Positions 24,465-31,936 of a stretch of DNA of 64,000 bases are shown here, one piece after another (the stretch's first letter is position 1; each line of letters starts with the position of its first letter). This stretch comes from Kribbella turkmenica (lineage in GTDB: Bacteria; Actinomycetota; Actinomycetes; Propionibacteriales; Kribbellaceae). Where the stretch lies: positions 1-64,000 of the forward strand of contig NZ_SMKR01000007.1 in assembly GCF_004348725.1 (NCBI RefSeq). The letters run 5' to 3'. Position numbers and translations under genes: made by a program. Under the pieces are notes generated by a model. The model searched no databases. It was not told the DNA's origin and was given only the letters and a program-made list of their open reading frames with translations.

Positions 24465-25391
24465 TCAGCCCGCGAGGGCTTGAACCACACGGCTCGGCGA
24501 AGGCTTGCCGAGTTTCTCAGCCATCCAGACGCTGGTGGCGACCAGCTTCTCCAGGTCCACGCCGGTCCGGATTCCCAGGCCGTCCAGTTGCCAGAGGAGA
24601 TCCTCCGTGGCCAGGTTGCCGGTGGCGCTCCCGGCGTACGGGCAGCCGCCGAGGCCGCCGGCGGAGCTGTCGACCGTGGTGACGCCCTCGCGAAGAGCGG
24701 TCAGCGTATTGGCGAGCGCCTGGCCGTAGGTGTCGTGGAAGTGGACGGCCAGCTTGTCCACACCCACACCGGCCGCGGTGAAGGCCCCGATCAGCGCGGT
24801 CACCTGCCCCGGGGTCGCGACGCCGATCGTGTCGCCGAGGGACAGCTCGTGACAGCCGAGGTCGATCAGGCGTGCTCCCACCTCGACCACCTGGCGGCTC
24901 GGTACGGCACCCTCCCACGGGTCGCCGTAACACATCGAGACGTACCCGCGGACCGTCAACCCCTCGGCCATCGCCCGCTGGATCGTCGGCGTGAACATCG
25001 CGAACTGCTCGTCCAGCGTGGAGTTCAGGTTCTTCGCGGCGAACGTCTCGGTCGCGCTCGCGAAGATCGCGATCTCCCGCACGTTCGCGGCCAGCGCACG
25101 GTCGAGACCGCGCTCGTTCGGGACCAGCACCGGCGCCCGGACGACGTCCGGCAGATCGAGCTCGGCGAGCAGCTCGGCGGCGTCGGCCAGCTGCGGAACC
25201 CATTTCGGGTGGACGAAGCTGGTGGTCTCGATCGTCGTCAGCCCGGCGTCGGCCAGCCGTCGGATGAACTCGGCCTTGACCGCGACATCGACGATCGCCG
25301 ACTCGTTCTGCAGACCGTCGCGGGGACCGACCTCGTAGATCGTCACCCGGTCGGGCAGCCCGTCGGTCCGCACCAGTTGCGGCTTCCGCAT
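24465..25391 (-). CDS. Hydroxymethylglutaryl-CoA lyase
   Basis: This 308-residue TIM-barrel lyase of the HMGL-like family has the substrate motif YEVGPRDGLQNE (residues about 19-30), the metal-site HFHDTYGQALAN and the HMG-CoA lyase signature GGLGGCPYAGSATGN (near 258-272). It cleaves 3-hydroxy-3-methylglutaryl-CoA to acetoacetate and acetyl-CoA, the last step of leucine (and atu/liu terpenoid) breakdown. ATG 25391 follows GGAGGC by 6 bases. The acyl-CoA carboxylase operon that could feed it lies about 15 kb away and is separately transcribed. Confidence 0.9.
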   Translation of the reverse strand: MRKPQLVRTDGLPDRVTIYEVGPRDGLQNESAIVDVAVKAEFIRRLADAGLTTIETTSFVHPKWVPQLADAAELLAELDLPDVVRAPVLVPNERGLDRALAANVREIAIFASATETFAAKNLNSTLDEQFAMFTPTIQRAMAEGLTVRGYVSMCYGDPWEGAVPSRQVVEVGARLIDLGCHELSLGDTIGVATPGQVTALIGAFTAAGVGVDKLAVHFHDTYGQALANTLTALREGVTTVDSSAGGLGGCPYAGSATGNLATEDLLWQLDGLGIRTGVDLEKLVATSVWMAEKLGKPSPSRVVQALAG

Positions 25392-25475
25392 GTGTCGCCT
25401 CCGTCGCGTACGTGTGTCGAGTGCCTGGTTCGACTGCGTTGATCGGCCGGGGAGGGGTCTCCTCGACAATGGCTC

Positions 25476-26126
25476 GTGATGACAACTCTGGCTGACATTC
25501 TGCGCGGGATCGAACGCGGCGTGTTCCCGGCCCCGGACCTGAGCCTCACGGTCGTACCGGCGCCGTCGCCGCGCGAGGCGTGCGTGGCCGCGTTCACCGG
25601 GCACGTCGTGGTCGCCGCGGGCGTCGACCCGGCCTGGGTCGCCGAGCGGGTGCCACCCGGAGACCTCTCCGCGCCGACGAATCCGCCGTTCCTGTCGGCG
25701 CTCGAGGCGGTCACCGGCCGCCGGGTCAACGCGATCGACGCGATGCTGCTCGCTCCCGCCCTCGCGGACCCCGGCGAACGCTCGGCGGCAACCGCCGGTC
25801 TGACCGAGCTCACCGACCACACCCACCCGCGCGTCGAACGCGCCTGGCGGTACCGCGACGACGTCCGGGTGTACGGCGACTCGTTCGGCGGACTCGTGCT
25901 GACCGGCCGCGGGCTCGCGGATCGCCTCGAGTGTGCGGTCGAAGTACCCGACGGGTGCCGGGGCAACGGTCACGGCCGTCGTCTCGCCCGGGCAGCCCGC
26001 GCGCTGGTCCCGCCGGACGCGCACATCTGGGCGCAGGTCACCCCGGGCAACGCGGCGTCGTTCCGGGCGTTCCTGGCCGCGGGGTACCAACCGGTCGGCT
26101 CCGAAGCACTCCTGGTCGATCCCTAG
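25476..26126 (+). CDS. GNAT family N-acetyltransferase
   Basis: This 216-residue protein has the acetyl-CoA-binding GNAT core in its last third: ECAVEVPDGCRGNGHGRRLA (motif A, near residues 153-172) and VTPGNAASFRAFLAAGYQPV (motif B). The N-terminal 130 residues are less conserved and hold much of the length, so the acceptor is unclear. GTG 25476 and ATG 25479 are adjacent in-frame starts without a good ribosome site. The gene stands alone, divergent from the HMG-CoA lyase gene. Confidence 0.82.
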   Translation: MMTTLADILRGIERGVFPAPDLSLTVVPAPSPREACVAAFTGHVVVAAGVDPAWVAERVPPGDLSAPTNPPFLSALEAVTGRRVNAIDAMLLAPALADPGERSAATAGLTELTDHTHPRVERAWRYRDDVRVYGDSFGGLVLTGRGLADRLECAVEVPDGCRGNGHGRRLARAARALVPPDAHIWAQVTPGNAASFRAFLAAGYQPVGSEALLVDP

Positions 26127-26151
26127 TCGTTGCTGTCGGCATCGATTTTCG

Positions 26152-26182
26152 GCATCCACAGTTGTGGACAACCTGTGGATAG
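26152..26182. promoter_or_regulatory. Cluster of DnaA-box-like sites
   Basis: TGTGGACAA (26163-26171) is the exact complement of TTGTCCACA, the actinobacterial DnaA-box consensus. TGTGGATAG (26174-26182) follows 2 bases later (one mismatch to TTATCCACA). GCATCCACA (26152-26160) is a weaker, opposed copy. The cluster lies in a 122-bp gap between convergent genes. Confidence 0.5.
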
Positions 26183-26248
26183 TTGCTGATGGCCCCAAAC
26201 TGGCCGGCGGCCGTTCACCGTGGTGTCACCGAAGGTTCGCGTCCGGGA

Positions 26249-27046
26249 TCAGGACGTGCGGGGCGGGCGGTGGTAGGTCGGGGACTCGCCGGCGTAGTGG
26301 TCGCCGCGGTAGACGCCCCTGATGATCTCGGACTCGTAGCCGTCGAGCTCCGGCATGCCGAGCTCGCGGGCGATCTCGAGCTCGGCGTGCGCGTCGTACG
26401 GGACCCGGACGAACTGGATCGAGAACGGCGCCGGGCCCGGCGAGTCCGGCACGCCTTCGAGAATCCCGTACACAGGTGTCGGGTCGCTCAGGCTGTTGCC
26501 GACCGAGCCGATGTTGAACAGGGTCCGGCCGAGATCGGCCTCGTAGAACGGGTCGTGGGTGTCGGCGTACCCGACCACGTCCGGGACCGGGCCGTCGCCG
26601 GTGGCCGCGGTGTTCGCGAACAACTCGACGTACTCCACCTCGTCGTGGTCGAACCGGACCCGCTGGTGAACGCTCGTCGACGATGCGTGGAACAGCCGGA
26701 TCTGCCGGCCGCTGAGACGGAAGTCGTGGCAGAACGGGAGTTCGCGGAGCCAGGTCCACTGGTCCTCGCGCAGTTCCTTCTTCCACCAGCGCAGGGCTTC
26801 GGAGTCGTACTCGCGATCCGGATCCGGCAGGAAGTCGTCCCAGTTGCCGAGGATGTTCACCTCACACGCCGCTTGGCACCGGTCGACCACCTGCTGACCG
26901 CGCGGCCCCTTGCCGACGTAGTCCCCCAGGTTGAAGATCCGGTCGATCCCGCGCCCCTCGATGTCCGCCAGCACCGCCTCCAGCGCGGTCAGATTCCCGT
27001 GAACATCCGAAACCAACGCGATCCGCTCCAACCCCATACCCACCAT
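26249..27046 (-). CDS. Calcineurin-like metallophosphoesterase
   Basis: This protein of about 265 residues has the metallophosphoesterase motifs in order: ALVSDVHGNLTALEAVL near the N-terminus, NLGDYVGKGP, ILGNWDDF in place of the usual GNHE, then LFHASSTS and GYADTHDPF. The family hydrolyses phosphomono- or diesters with two metals; substrates range from cyclic nucleotides to Ap4A. I choose ATG 27046, 7 bases after AGGA in AGGATGACAGC; a downstream ATG 9 bases later and upstream in-frame starts are also possible. The GNHD/E position reads GNWDD, worth noting as an atypical metal ligand. Confidence 0.8.
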   Translation of the reverse strand: MVGMGLERIALVSDVHGNLTALEAVLADIEGRGIDRIFNLGDYVGKGPRGQQVVDRCQAACEVNILGNWDDFLPDPDREYDSEALRWWKKELREDQWTWLRELPFCHDFRLSGRQIRLFHASSTSVHQRVRFDHDEVEYVELFANTAATGDGPVPDVVGYADTHDPFYEADLGRTLFNIGSVGNSLSDPTPVYGILEGVPDSPGPAPFSIQFVRVPYDAHAELEIARELGMPELDGYESEIIRGVYRGDHYAGESPTYHRPPRTS

Positions 27047-27126
27047 GCTGTCATCCTGTCCCATCCCACCGACAACGATTCCGTTCCCGCCACACACCGG
27101 ACGAAGGCCGCTGGGCTGGGCCCTCG

Positions 27127-27170
27127 GAGCTGAGTCGTTGGGCGCTGAGAGCTGAGTCGCTGGGCGCTGG
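27127..27170. repeat. Two-copy 22-bp tandem repeat
   Basis: The 22-mer that starts GAGCTGAGTCG and ends GGGCGCTGA (27127-27148) is followed directly by a second copy (27149-27170) with two substitutions. More GGGCGCTGGGG-type pieces continue to about 27200. It lies upstream of the metallophosphoesterase gene. Confidence 0.6.
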
Positions 27171-27256
27171 GGCGCTCGGGCGCGGCGGGCGCTGGGGCGC
27201 CAGGGACGCGATGGTGCAGTCCGGCGGCTGCTCGGGCGCTGTTCGCCGAGTGCCCG

Positions 27257-28546
27257 CTACCGACTACCGCTCGGCCCCGCGCGCTCCGCTGCCTGCTGCC
27301 GAGCACCGCCGCCCTCGCTGGACGAGGATCCCGACCGCAGTTTCGAGGCGTGTCCCCGAGACATCGGGCCGAAGGACTTGGTCGGGGTGACCGAACCGCC
27401 TCCCGGCTCGCCGGCCGAATGCGCCGCGGCGCCGGCCAGACCGCCCGCCACCTTGCGAGCGCCGTTGACGGCCACCCCGGCAGCGCCGAGGCCCACGCCG
27501 GCTGCCGCCCCCACCGTCCGGGCACCGCTCGCCCCGGCACCGCCACCACCGGACGAACCGCCACCGCGCGAGGACCCGCCCCCGAAGGCCGACCGCCCGA
27601 CGCTGATCGCCCCGCTCGCCAGACCGCCCGGGTCGGCCACAGAGCTTCCCATCGCAGCCGCACCCCCGGCAACAGCCGCGGTGACCGGCACCATGAAGCG
27701 GAGCAGCGCGGGCAGAGCGAAGATCGCCAGCAGGAGCATCATGACTCCGGTCATCGCCTGGATCACGCTGTCGACCGGACCGAACAGGCTCGTGCTGTTC
27801 AGCTGCAGCGCCGCTGCGTAGATCAGGGCGGCGGCCGGCTTGTAGGCGATGAAGGCCAACGCCCAGGCGCAGTACTTCTTGAACCAGTTCCGGCCGATCT
27901 CGGTGTTGGTGGCCGCGGCTGCCAGCGGGAAGGTACCGGCGAGGAGCACGAGCATCGCCGAGCGGATCAGCATCAGGACGATCTGGATGCACGAGGCGAT
28001 GATCACCGATCCGTACATGGTGATGGCCAGCAGTGTCGGCACGGCGTCGGAGACCAGGCGAACGACCACCTGGCGATGGTCCACTTCGCCACCGAAGGCA
28101 GTGTCCAGCGACGGATCCGTGCCTCCCTGCGCGATGATCCGGACTGCGAAGTCGTCCGACCAGCTCGTCAGCACCTGCAGGAACGCCGCGCCGGCGGCAC
28201 TCACCGCGACGAAGATCAGCGTCGTCTTGATCATCTCCTGGAGCGGGCGGGCGCGCTGTTCCCACGCCGTTCGCATGCCGGCGATCAGGATCGAGATGAC
28301 CAGGACGGCGGCGGTGACCGCCAGCAGCCGACCCTGTAGCAGCCCGACGGTCGCGCTGTTCGTCCAGGTCTCGCCGTGCTCCTCGGCCAAGGTCGGCGAT
28401 TTCGGCCGGAGCCAGAAGGTCGACGCGGAGTTCAGGGTGCTCATGGCCGCCTGGTTCGCGCCTTCCCTCAACTGCTCCAGCGCGTTGTTCGCCACGGCCT
28501 GGAAGCCCTGCTGGATGTGGCAGCCGATCTCCACCTTTCCGCACAT
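27257..28546 (-). CDS. TrbL/VirB6-like conjugation membrane protein
   Basis: This 429-residue membrane protein has about six hydrophobic helices between residues 70 and 310 (LLAVTAAVLVISILIAGM, MLVLLAGTFPLAAAATN, MMLLLAIFALPALL), preceded by a soluble N-terminus. It is followed by a 120-residue tail very rich in Gly, Ser and Ala (GGGSSRGGGSSGGGG). This architecture matches TrbL/VirB6-type channel subunits of actinobacterial conjugative or T4SS-like systems. Its ATG overlaps the upstream gene's stop by one base (TGATG), so the pair is co-translated. No VirB4, VirD4/TraB, relaxase or integrase gene lies in the window, so this looks like part of a system found elsewhere, or a remnant. Confidence 0.68.
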   Translation of the reverse strand: MCGKVEIGCHIQQGFQAVANNALEQLREGANQAAMSTLNSASTFWLRPKSPTLAEEHGETWTNSATVGLLQGRLLAVTAAVLVISILIAGMRTAWEQRARPLQEMIKTTLIFVAVSAAGAAFLQVLTSWSDDFAVRIIAQGGTDPSLDTAFGGEVDHRQVVVRLVSDAVPTLLAITMYGSVIIASCIQIVLMLIRSAMLVLLAGTFPLAAAATNTEIGRNWFKKYCAWALAFIAYKPAAALIYAAALQLNSTSLFGPVDSVIQAMTGVMMLLLAIFALPALLRFMVPVTAAVAGGAAAMGSSVADPGGLASGAISVGRSAFGGGSSRGGGSSGGGGAGASGARTVGAAAGVGLGAAGVAVNGARKVAGGLAGAAAHSAGEPGGGSVTPTKSFGPMSRGHASKLRSGSSSSEGGGARQQAAERAGPSGSR

Positions 28547-29439
28547 CAGATTCCGCTCCAGCGGGTGAAGTCGGACAGGTCGCGGTGCTGGGCGAAGGGG
28601 GCGCCGACGGGTTGGCCTGGGGACGGCGGTCGCAGGCGCCAGTCGTCGTTGTGCCAGACGAGCGTGAAGGTCGCGCTCATGTACGCCGATTCGACGGGGA
28701 GCGCGAGCATCACGGTGACTCGGTCGGGGCGGCTGTCGAGGACGCTGAAGCCGGCGATCTGGGCGGTGGACGCCGATCCGGGGACGTCGTTCTCGGACTC
28801 GAGCTCTCGGATGAGGGCCTCGGTGTCGGGGCCGGGGACCATGAGTTTGCGGACGGTCTTGATCGCCTGGCGTGGGTCATTGACGGCGGCGATCGTGTTG
28901 TAGGCGGCGTAGACGGCGCCGGTGGGTGAGTGGGCGAAGCAGCGCCGGAAGCCGTCGGGGTCGGTGACGGCGGGGCCGAAGATGGACGAGCGGGGGACGA
29001 CGACGTGGCGGCTGACGTCCCAGCCGTCGGCCCTCGGAGCCTTCGTGGGCACGGCCTGGTCGCCGGCGGGGAGCGAGCAACCGCCGGCGGATGCCGGGCG
29101 GGTGGTCCGACCGCTCGAGCCGGAACCGGGCTCGTCGGCCGGGGTCGCAGGCTGGGTGCCGGGGCAGGTGGTGGCGGACTCGGCGTCGGAGCAAGGCGTG
29201 GCTGCCCGATCGCCGGTCCCGGGTCGCTCTCCCGGGTCAGGGGTCGCCGGGTGGGCACCGACGGGCTGACCTGCCTCCGAACCGGACCGGGCCGGATCGG
29301 CGGCGTTCGCCGTACCGGAGGAGTCCGTGGTGAGGCCGGTGATCAGCAGGAGGGCACCGCAGAGGAGGACCGCGGCGATGACGATGGAGGCCGCGACGAA
29401 GCCGCGGCGGAAGGGTGACTGGTCTTCGTTGTCGTTCAT
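28546..29439 (-). CDS. Membrane-anchored conjugation-associated protein, TcpC/VirB8-like position
   Basis: This protein of about 297 residues has a short cytoplasmic N-terminus, one transmembrane helix (GFVAASIVIAAVLLCGALLL), then a Pro/Ala/Ser/Thr-rich linker of about 90 residues and a globular C-terminal domain ending VWHNDDWRLRPPSPG. That last piece is the typical closing strand of NTF2/VirB8-like domains. ATG 29439 (MNDNEDQSPFRRG) has GGGGAGCG about 5 bases upstream; a GTG at 29472 would add 11 residues. It is coupled by a TGATG overlap to the TrbL-like gene, so it probably sits in the same envelope complex. No enzymatic motif is seen. Confidence 0.6.
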   Translation of the reverse strand: MNDNEDQSPFRRGFVAASIVIAAVLLCGALLLITGLTTDSSGTANAADPARSGSEAGQPVGAHPATPDPGERPGTGDRAATPCSDAESATTCPGTQPATPADEPGSGSSGRTTRPASAGGCSLPAGDQAVPTKAPRADGWDVSRHVVVPRSSIFGPAVTDPDGFRRCFAHSPTGAVYAAYNTIAAVNDPRQAIKTVRKLMVPGPDTEALIRELESENDVPGSASTAQIAGFSVLDSRPDRVTVMLALPVESAYMSATFTLVWHNDDWRLRPPSPGQPVGAPFAQHRDLSDFTRWSGI

Positions 29440-29511
29440 CGCGCTCCCCGCTCCGGTGGTCGAAAACCTCACGGACCAAGGCTGGCAAAAATCGTCCGAC
29501 CGCCGCGGAAG

Positions 29512-29520
29512 TTATCCACA
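29512..29520 (+). promoter_or_regulatory. Perfect TTATCCACA DnaA box
   Basis: TTATCCACA lies in the 206-bp gap between the conjugation-like pair and the MarR gene. A single box might modulate either divergent promoter. Confidence 0.45.
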
Positions 29521-29596
29521 GGCCCTGCAGGGCAGACGATTCGGCACAGCGGTTACGCTCGGCGAGTTTGCGGTTCCGGGTCGATCTGTAGCCGAA

Positions 29597-29639
29597 AGGT
29601 CACCCCGTGTAGCGAAGTGACCTAGTCAGCTAATAGAGT
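29597..29639 (+). promoter_or_regulatory. Inverted-repeat operator and -10 box of the MarR gene
   Basis: AGGTCAC (29597-29603) and GTGACCT (29617-29623) are perfect inverted arms 13 bases apart. TAGAGT (29634-29639) sits 6 bases before ATG 29646 and overlaps TAATAG, so the message is probably leaderless. The arms flank the expected -35 region, as for an autorepressor. Confidence 0.5.
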
Positions 29640-29645
29640 CCGCGC

Positions 29646-30197
29646 ATGACCATCGCGCCTTCGCTTTGCTCGCCCCTAGCGCTCGCCGATGCAGAACCCA
29701 CTCGTGCCGCCGAACCTTGGGAAAGCGACGTGATCACCGCGTACGGCCTGCTGCGTGAAGCAGCGGCCGAACTCGACCACGTGATGCGCCATTCCCTCAA
29801 GCGCAGTGGTCTGCAAATGGCAATGTTCGAACTGCTGCTGCGGCTCGCCCGCAGCCACGGGGAGAAACAGCGTCTTACGTCCCTTGCCCGGGAGCTGACC
29901 GTCACCACCGGTGGCATCACCCGGCTGGTCGACCGCGCCGAGAACCTCGGTCTGGTACGCCGGGAGCCCTGTCCCGACGACGCCCGCGGTTCGTTCGCGG
30001 TCCTCACCGAGGAGGGGAAGCGCCGGCTGCGGGAAGCACTGCCGGACCACCTCCTGGAGATCGACAGCCTGTGGATGTCCCAGCTGGCCGACGAGCGGGA
30101 GGTCGTGCTCGGCAAGCTTCGCCGGGTCCGCGACAACGCCCGCCGCTGGCCGAACGGCCGGCCGAGCCTCGGGCCGATCGCTCCGGAACGAATCTGA
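29646..30197 (+). CDS. MarR family transcriptional regulator
   Basis: This 183-residue winged-helix regulator has helix-turn-helix TSLARELTVTTGGITRLVDRAENLGLV (near residues 78-104), followed by the wing RREPCPDDARGSFAVLTEEGKRRL. The N-terminal and C-terminal helices form the usual dimer. It carries its own inverted-repeat operator upstream and a 10-bp terminator downstream, so it is monocistronic. The ligand is unknown. It may act on its own promoter, the divergent membrane pair or the molybdopterin enzyme downstream. Confidence 0.92.
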   Translation: MTIAPSLCSPLALADAEPTRAAEPWESDVITAYGLLREAAAELDHVMRHSLKRSGLQMAMFELLLRLARSHGEKQRLTSLARELTVTTGGITRLVDRAENLGLVRREPCPDDARGSFAVLTEEGKRRLREALPDHLLEIDSLWMSQLADEREVVLGKLRRVRDNARRWPNGRPSLGPIAPERI

Positions 30198-30244
30198 ACC
30201 ACTCCGACAACCGAACACCTGGCTTACCCGCGACTAACGGATGG

Positions 30245-30268
30245 GGCGCCCGACTGGTGTCGGGCGCC
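30245..30268 (+). terminator. Hairpin terminator after the MarR gene
   Basis: GGCGCCCGAC (30245-30254) and GTCGGGCGCC (30259-30268) form a perfect 10-bp stem with the tetraloop TGGT. It separates the MarR gene from the molybdopterin enzyme gene. Confidence 0.78.
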
Positions 30269-30289
30269 TCGCCGCGTAATCGTTGAGAG

Positions 30290-31936
30290 GTGAACCAGGC
30301 CGATCAGTCCCCAGCCCCGGGTCGAGGCTCGACGGACGTCAAGCATGGCTACGACCCTGTCGGGCTCGGGTACGACGTCGGCCGGGGCGGAAACGAGTCA
30401 GAGCCAGGCCGGACGGGCACCCGCGGATGGCGGGACGCGGTCTGGTGGCGGGCAGCCGTCGGTGGAGTTCTCGCGGCGCTCGCCGGATTGGCGGCAGGCA
30501 GCGTGGTCGCCGGTCTCCTCGGGACCAGGCAGACCCCGATCGTCGCCATCGGTTCGGCGTTCATCGACCGGGTGCCACCGTGGCTGAAGGACCTTGCGAT
30601 CGCCTGGTTCGGCACCAACGACAAGACCGCGCTCCGCGTCGGCATCCTGCTGGTCCTCAGCGCGCTCGCCGCCGTCGGCGGTGTTCTCGCGGTACGTCGC
30701 TACTGGGCCGGCGCACTGATCACCGTGGTACTGGCCGGTGTGGCGGTGGTCGCGGCCGCGACCAGACCGGACAGCGGACAGACCGGATTCGTCCCGTCGG
30801 CAGTCGCCGGCATCACCGCGCTGCTCATCCTCCGGCTCTTCGCCCGGCGCCTCGCGCCACTCGTCGACGATCCGGCGGACGGCGTCAGCCGCCGCGGATT
30901 CCTGCAACTGTCCGCCGGTGTCGCGATCGCTTCCGCCGCGATCGGCGCACTCGGACGCGTCGTCGGCGGCAACCGGGCGGCGGTCGCGGAGGCCCGGGAA
31001 GCGCTGAACCTCCCGAAACCCCCGACGCTCGACCCGCCGGCCGGAGTGCAGGCCGACGGCGCGACCCCGTGGGTGACGCCGAACGTCGACTTCTACCGGA
31101 TCGACACCGCGCTCTCGGTCCCGCAGATTCTGCCGTCGGAGTGGAAGCTGCGGATCCACGGCATGGTCGACCGCGAGCTCGAGCTGACCTTCGACGACCT
31201 GCTGAAGCGCCAGGTCGTGCACAAGTGGGTCACCCTGACCTGTGTCAGCAACGAGGTCGGCGGCGACCTGATCGGCAACGCCCTGTGGTCCGGCGTGCTG
31301 CTCAAGGACCTGCTCGGCGAGGCCGGTCCGTCGGGCGACGCGGACGCGATCAAGTCCACGTCCAAGGACGGGTTCACCGCCGGTACGCCGCTCAGCACGC
31401 TGCTGGACGACCGTCAGTCGATGCTCGCGTTCGCAATGAACGGTGAGCCGCTGCCGGTCGAGCACGGGTTCCCGGTGCGCATCGTCGTACCCGGGCTGTA
31501 CGGGTACGTGTCGGCGACCAAGTGGCTGACCGACATCGAGGTGACCCGGTTCGACCGGTTCGACGCGTACTGGACGCCGCGTGGGTGGTCCGAGCTCGGG
31601 CCGATCAAGTTGTCGTCGCGGATCGACGTACCGTACGGCACGAAGGTGACCGCGGGCCCGGTGACCGTGGCCGGGGTGGCGTGGGACCAGCACGTCGGCG
31701 TGTCCAAGGTCGAGGTCCGCGTTGATGGTGGCCCGTGGCAACAAGCGACGCTGGCCGCGGACGCGTCGATCGACACCTGGCGGCAATGGCACTGGACCTG
31801 GGACGCGCCACGCGGGAACCACGTCCTGCAGGTACGGGCGTTCGATGCCAAGGGCAACCCACAGGTCGAGGCCTCCGCACCGCCCGCCCCGAACGGCTCG
31901 ACCGGCCTGCACTCGGTGAACGTGCCGGTCGACTAA
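30290..31936 (+). CDS. Membrane-anchored molybdopterin-dependent oxidoreductase (sulfite-oxidase family)
   Basis: This 548-residue protein has an N-terminal membrane part with about four helices (residues 45-200) and a Tat-like motif SRRGFLQLSAGVAIASAA near 202. The sulfite-oxidase/YedY-type molybdopterin domain follows (about 265-440), with the molybdenum-ligand Cys in VTLTCVSNEVGGDL near 317 and GLYGYVSATKWLTDIEV. A Mo-co dimerisation-like Ig domain (VGVSKVEVRVDGGPWQ) closes the protein. It probably reduces or oxidises a small substrate outside the membrane. GTG 30290 follows GAGAGG. The heme partner typical of YedYZ is absent nearby. Confidence 0.87.
   Translation: MNQADQSPAPGRGSTDVKHGYDPVGLGYDVGRGGNESEPGRTGTRGWRDAVWWRAAVGGVLAALAGLAAGSVVAGLLGTRQTPIVAIGSAFIDRVPPWLKDLAIAWFGTNDKTALRVGILLVLSALAAVGGVLAVRRYWAGALITVVLAGVAVVAAATRPDSGQTGFVPSAVAGITALLILRLFARRLAPLVDDPADGVSRRGFLQLSAGVAIASAAIGALGRVVGGNRAAVAEAREALNLPKPPTLDPPAGVQADGATPWVTPNVDFYRIDTALSVPQILPSEWKLRIHGMVDRELELTFDDLLKRQVVHKWVTLTCVSNEVGGDLIGNALWSGVLLKDLLGEAGPSGDADAIKSTSKDGFTAGTPLSTLLDDRQSMLAFAMNGEPLPVEHGFPVRIVVPGLYGYVSATKWLTDIEVTRFDRFDAYWTPRGWSELGPIKLSSRIDVPYGTKVTAGPVTVAGVAWDQHVGVSKVEVRVDGGPWQQATLAADASIDTWRQWHWTWDAPRGNHVLQVRAFDAKGNPQVEASAPPAPNGSTGLHSVNVPVD

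Noticed and set aside
24750-24770. TTGTCCACA DnaA box in the HMG-CoA lyase gene
   Set aside because: It lies within coding sequence and is isolated, so it may be due to codons alone.
25392-26198. Upstream extension of the HMG-CoA lyase frame
   Set aside because: The lyase starts at 25391 with a good ribosome site; the rest is antisense to the GNAT gene.
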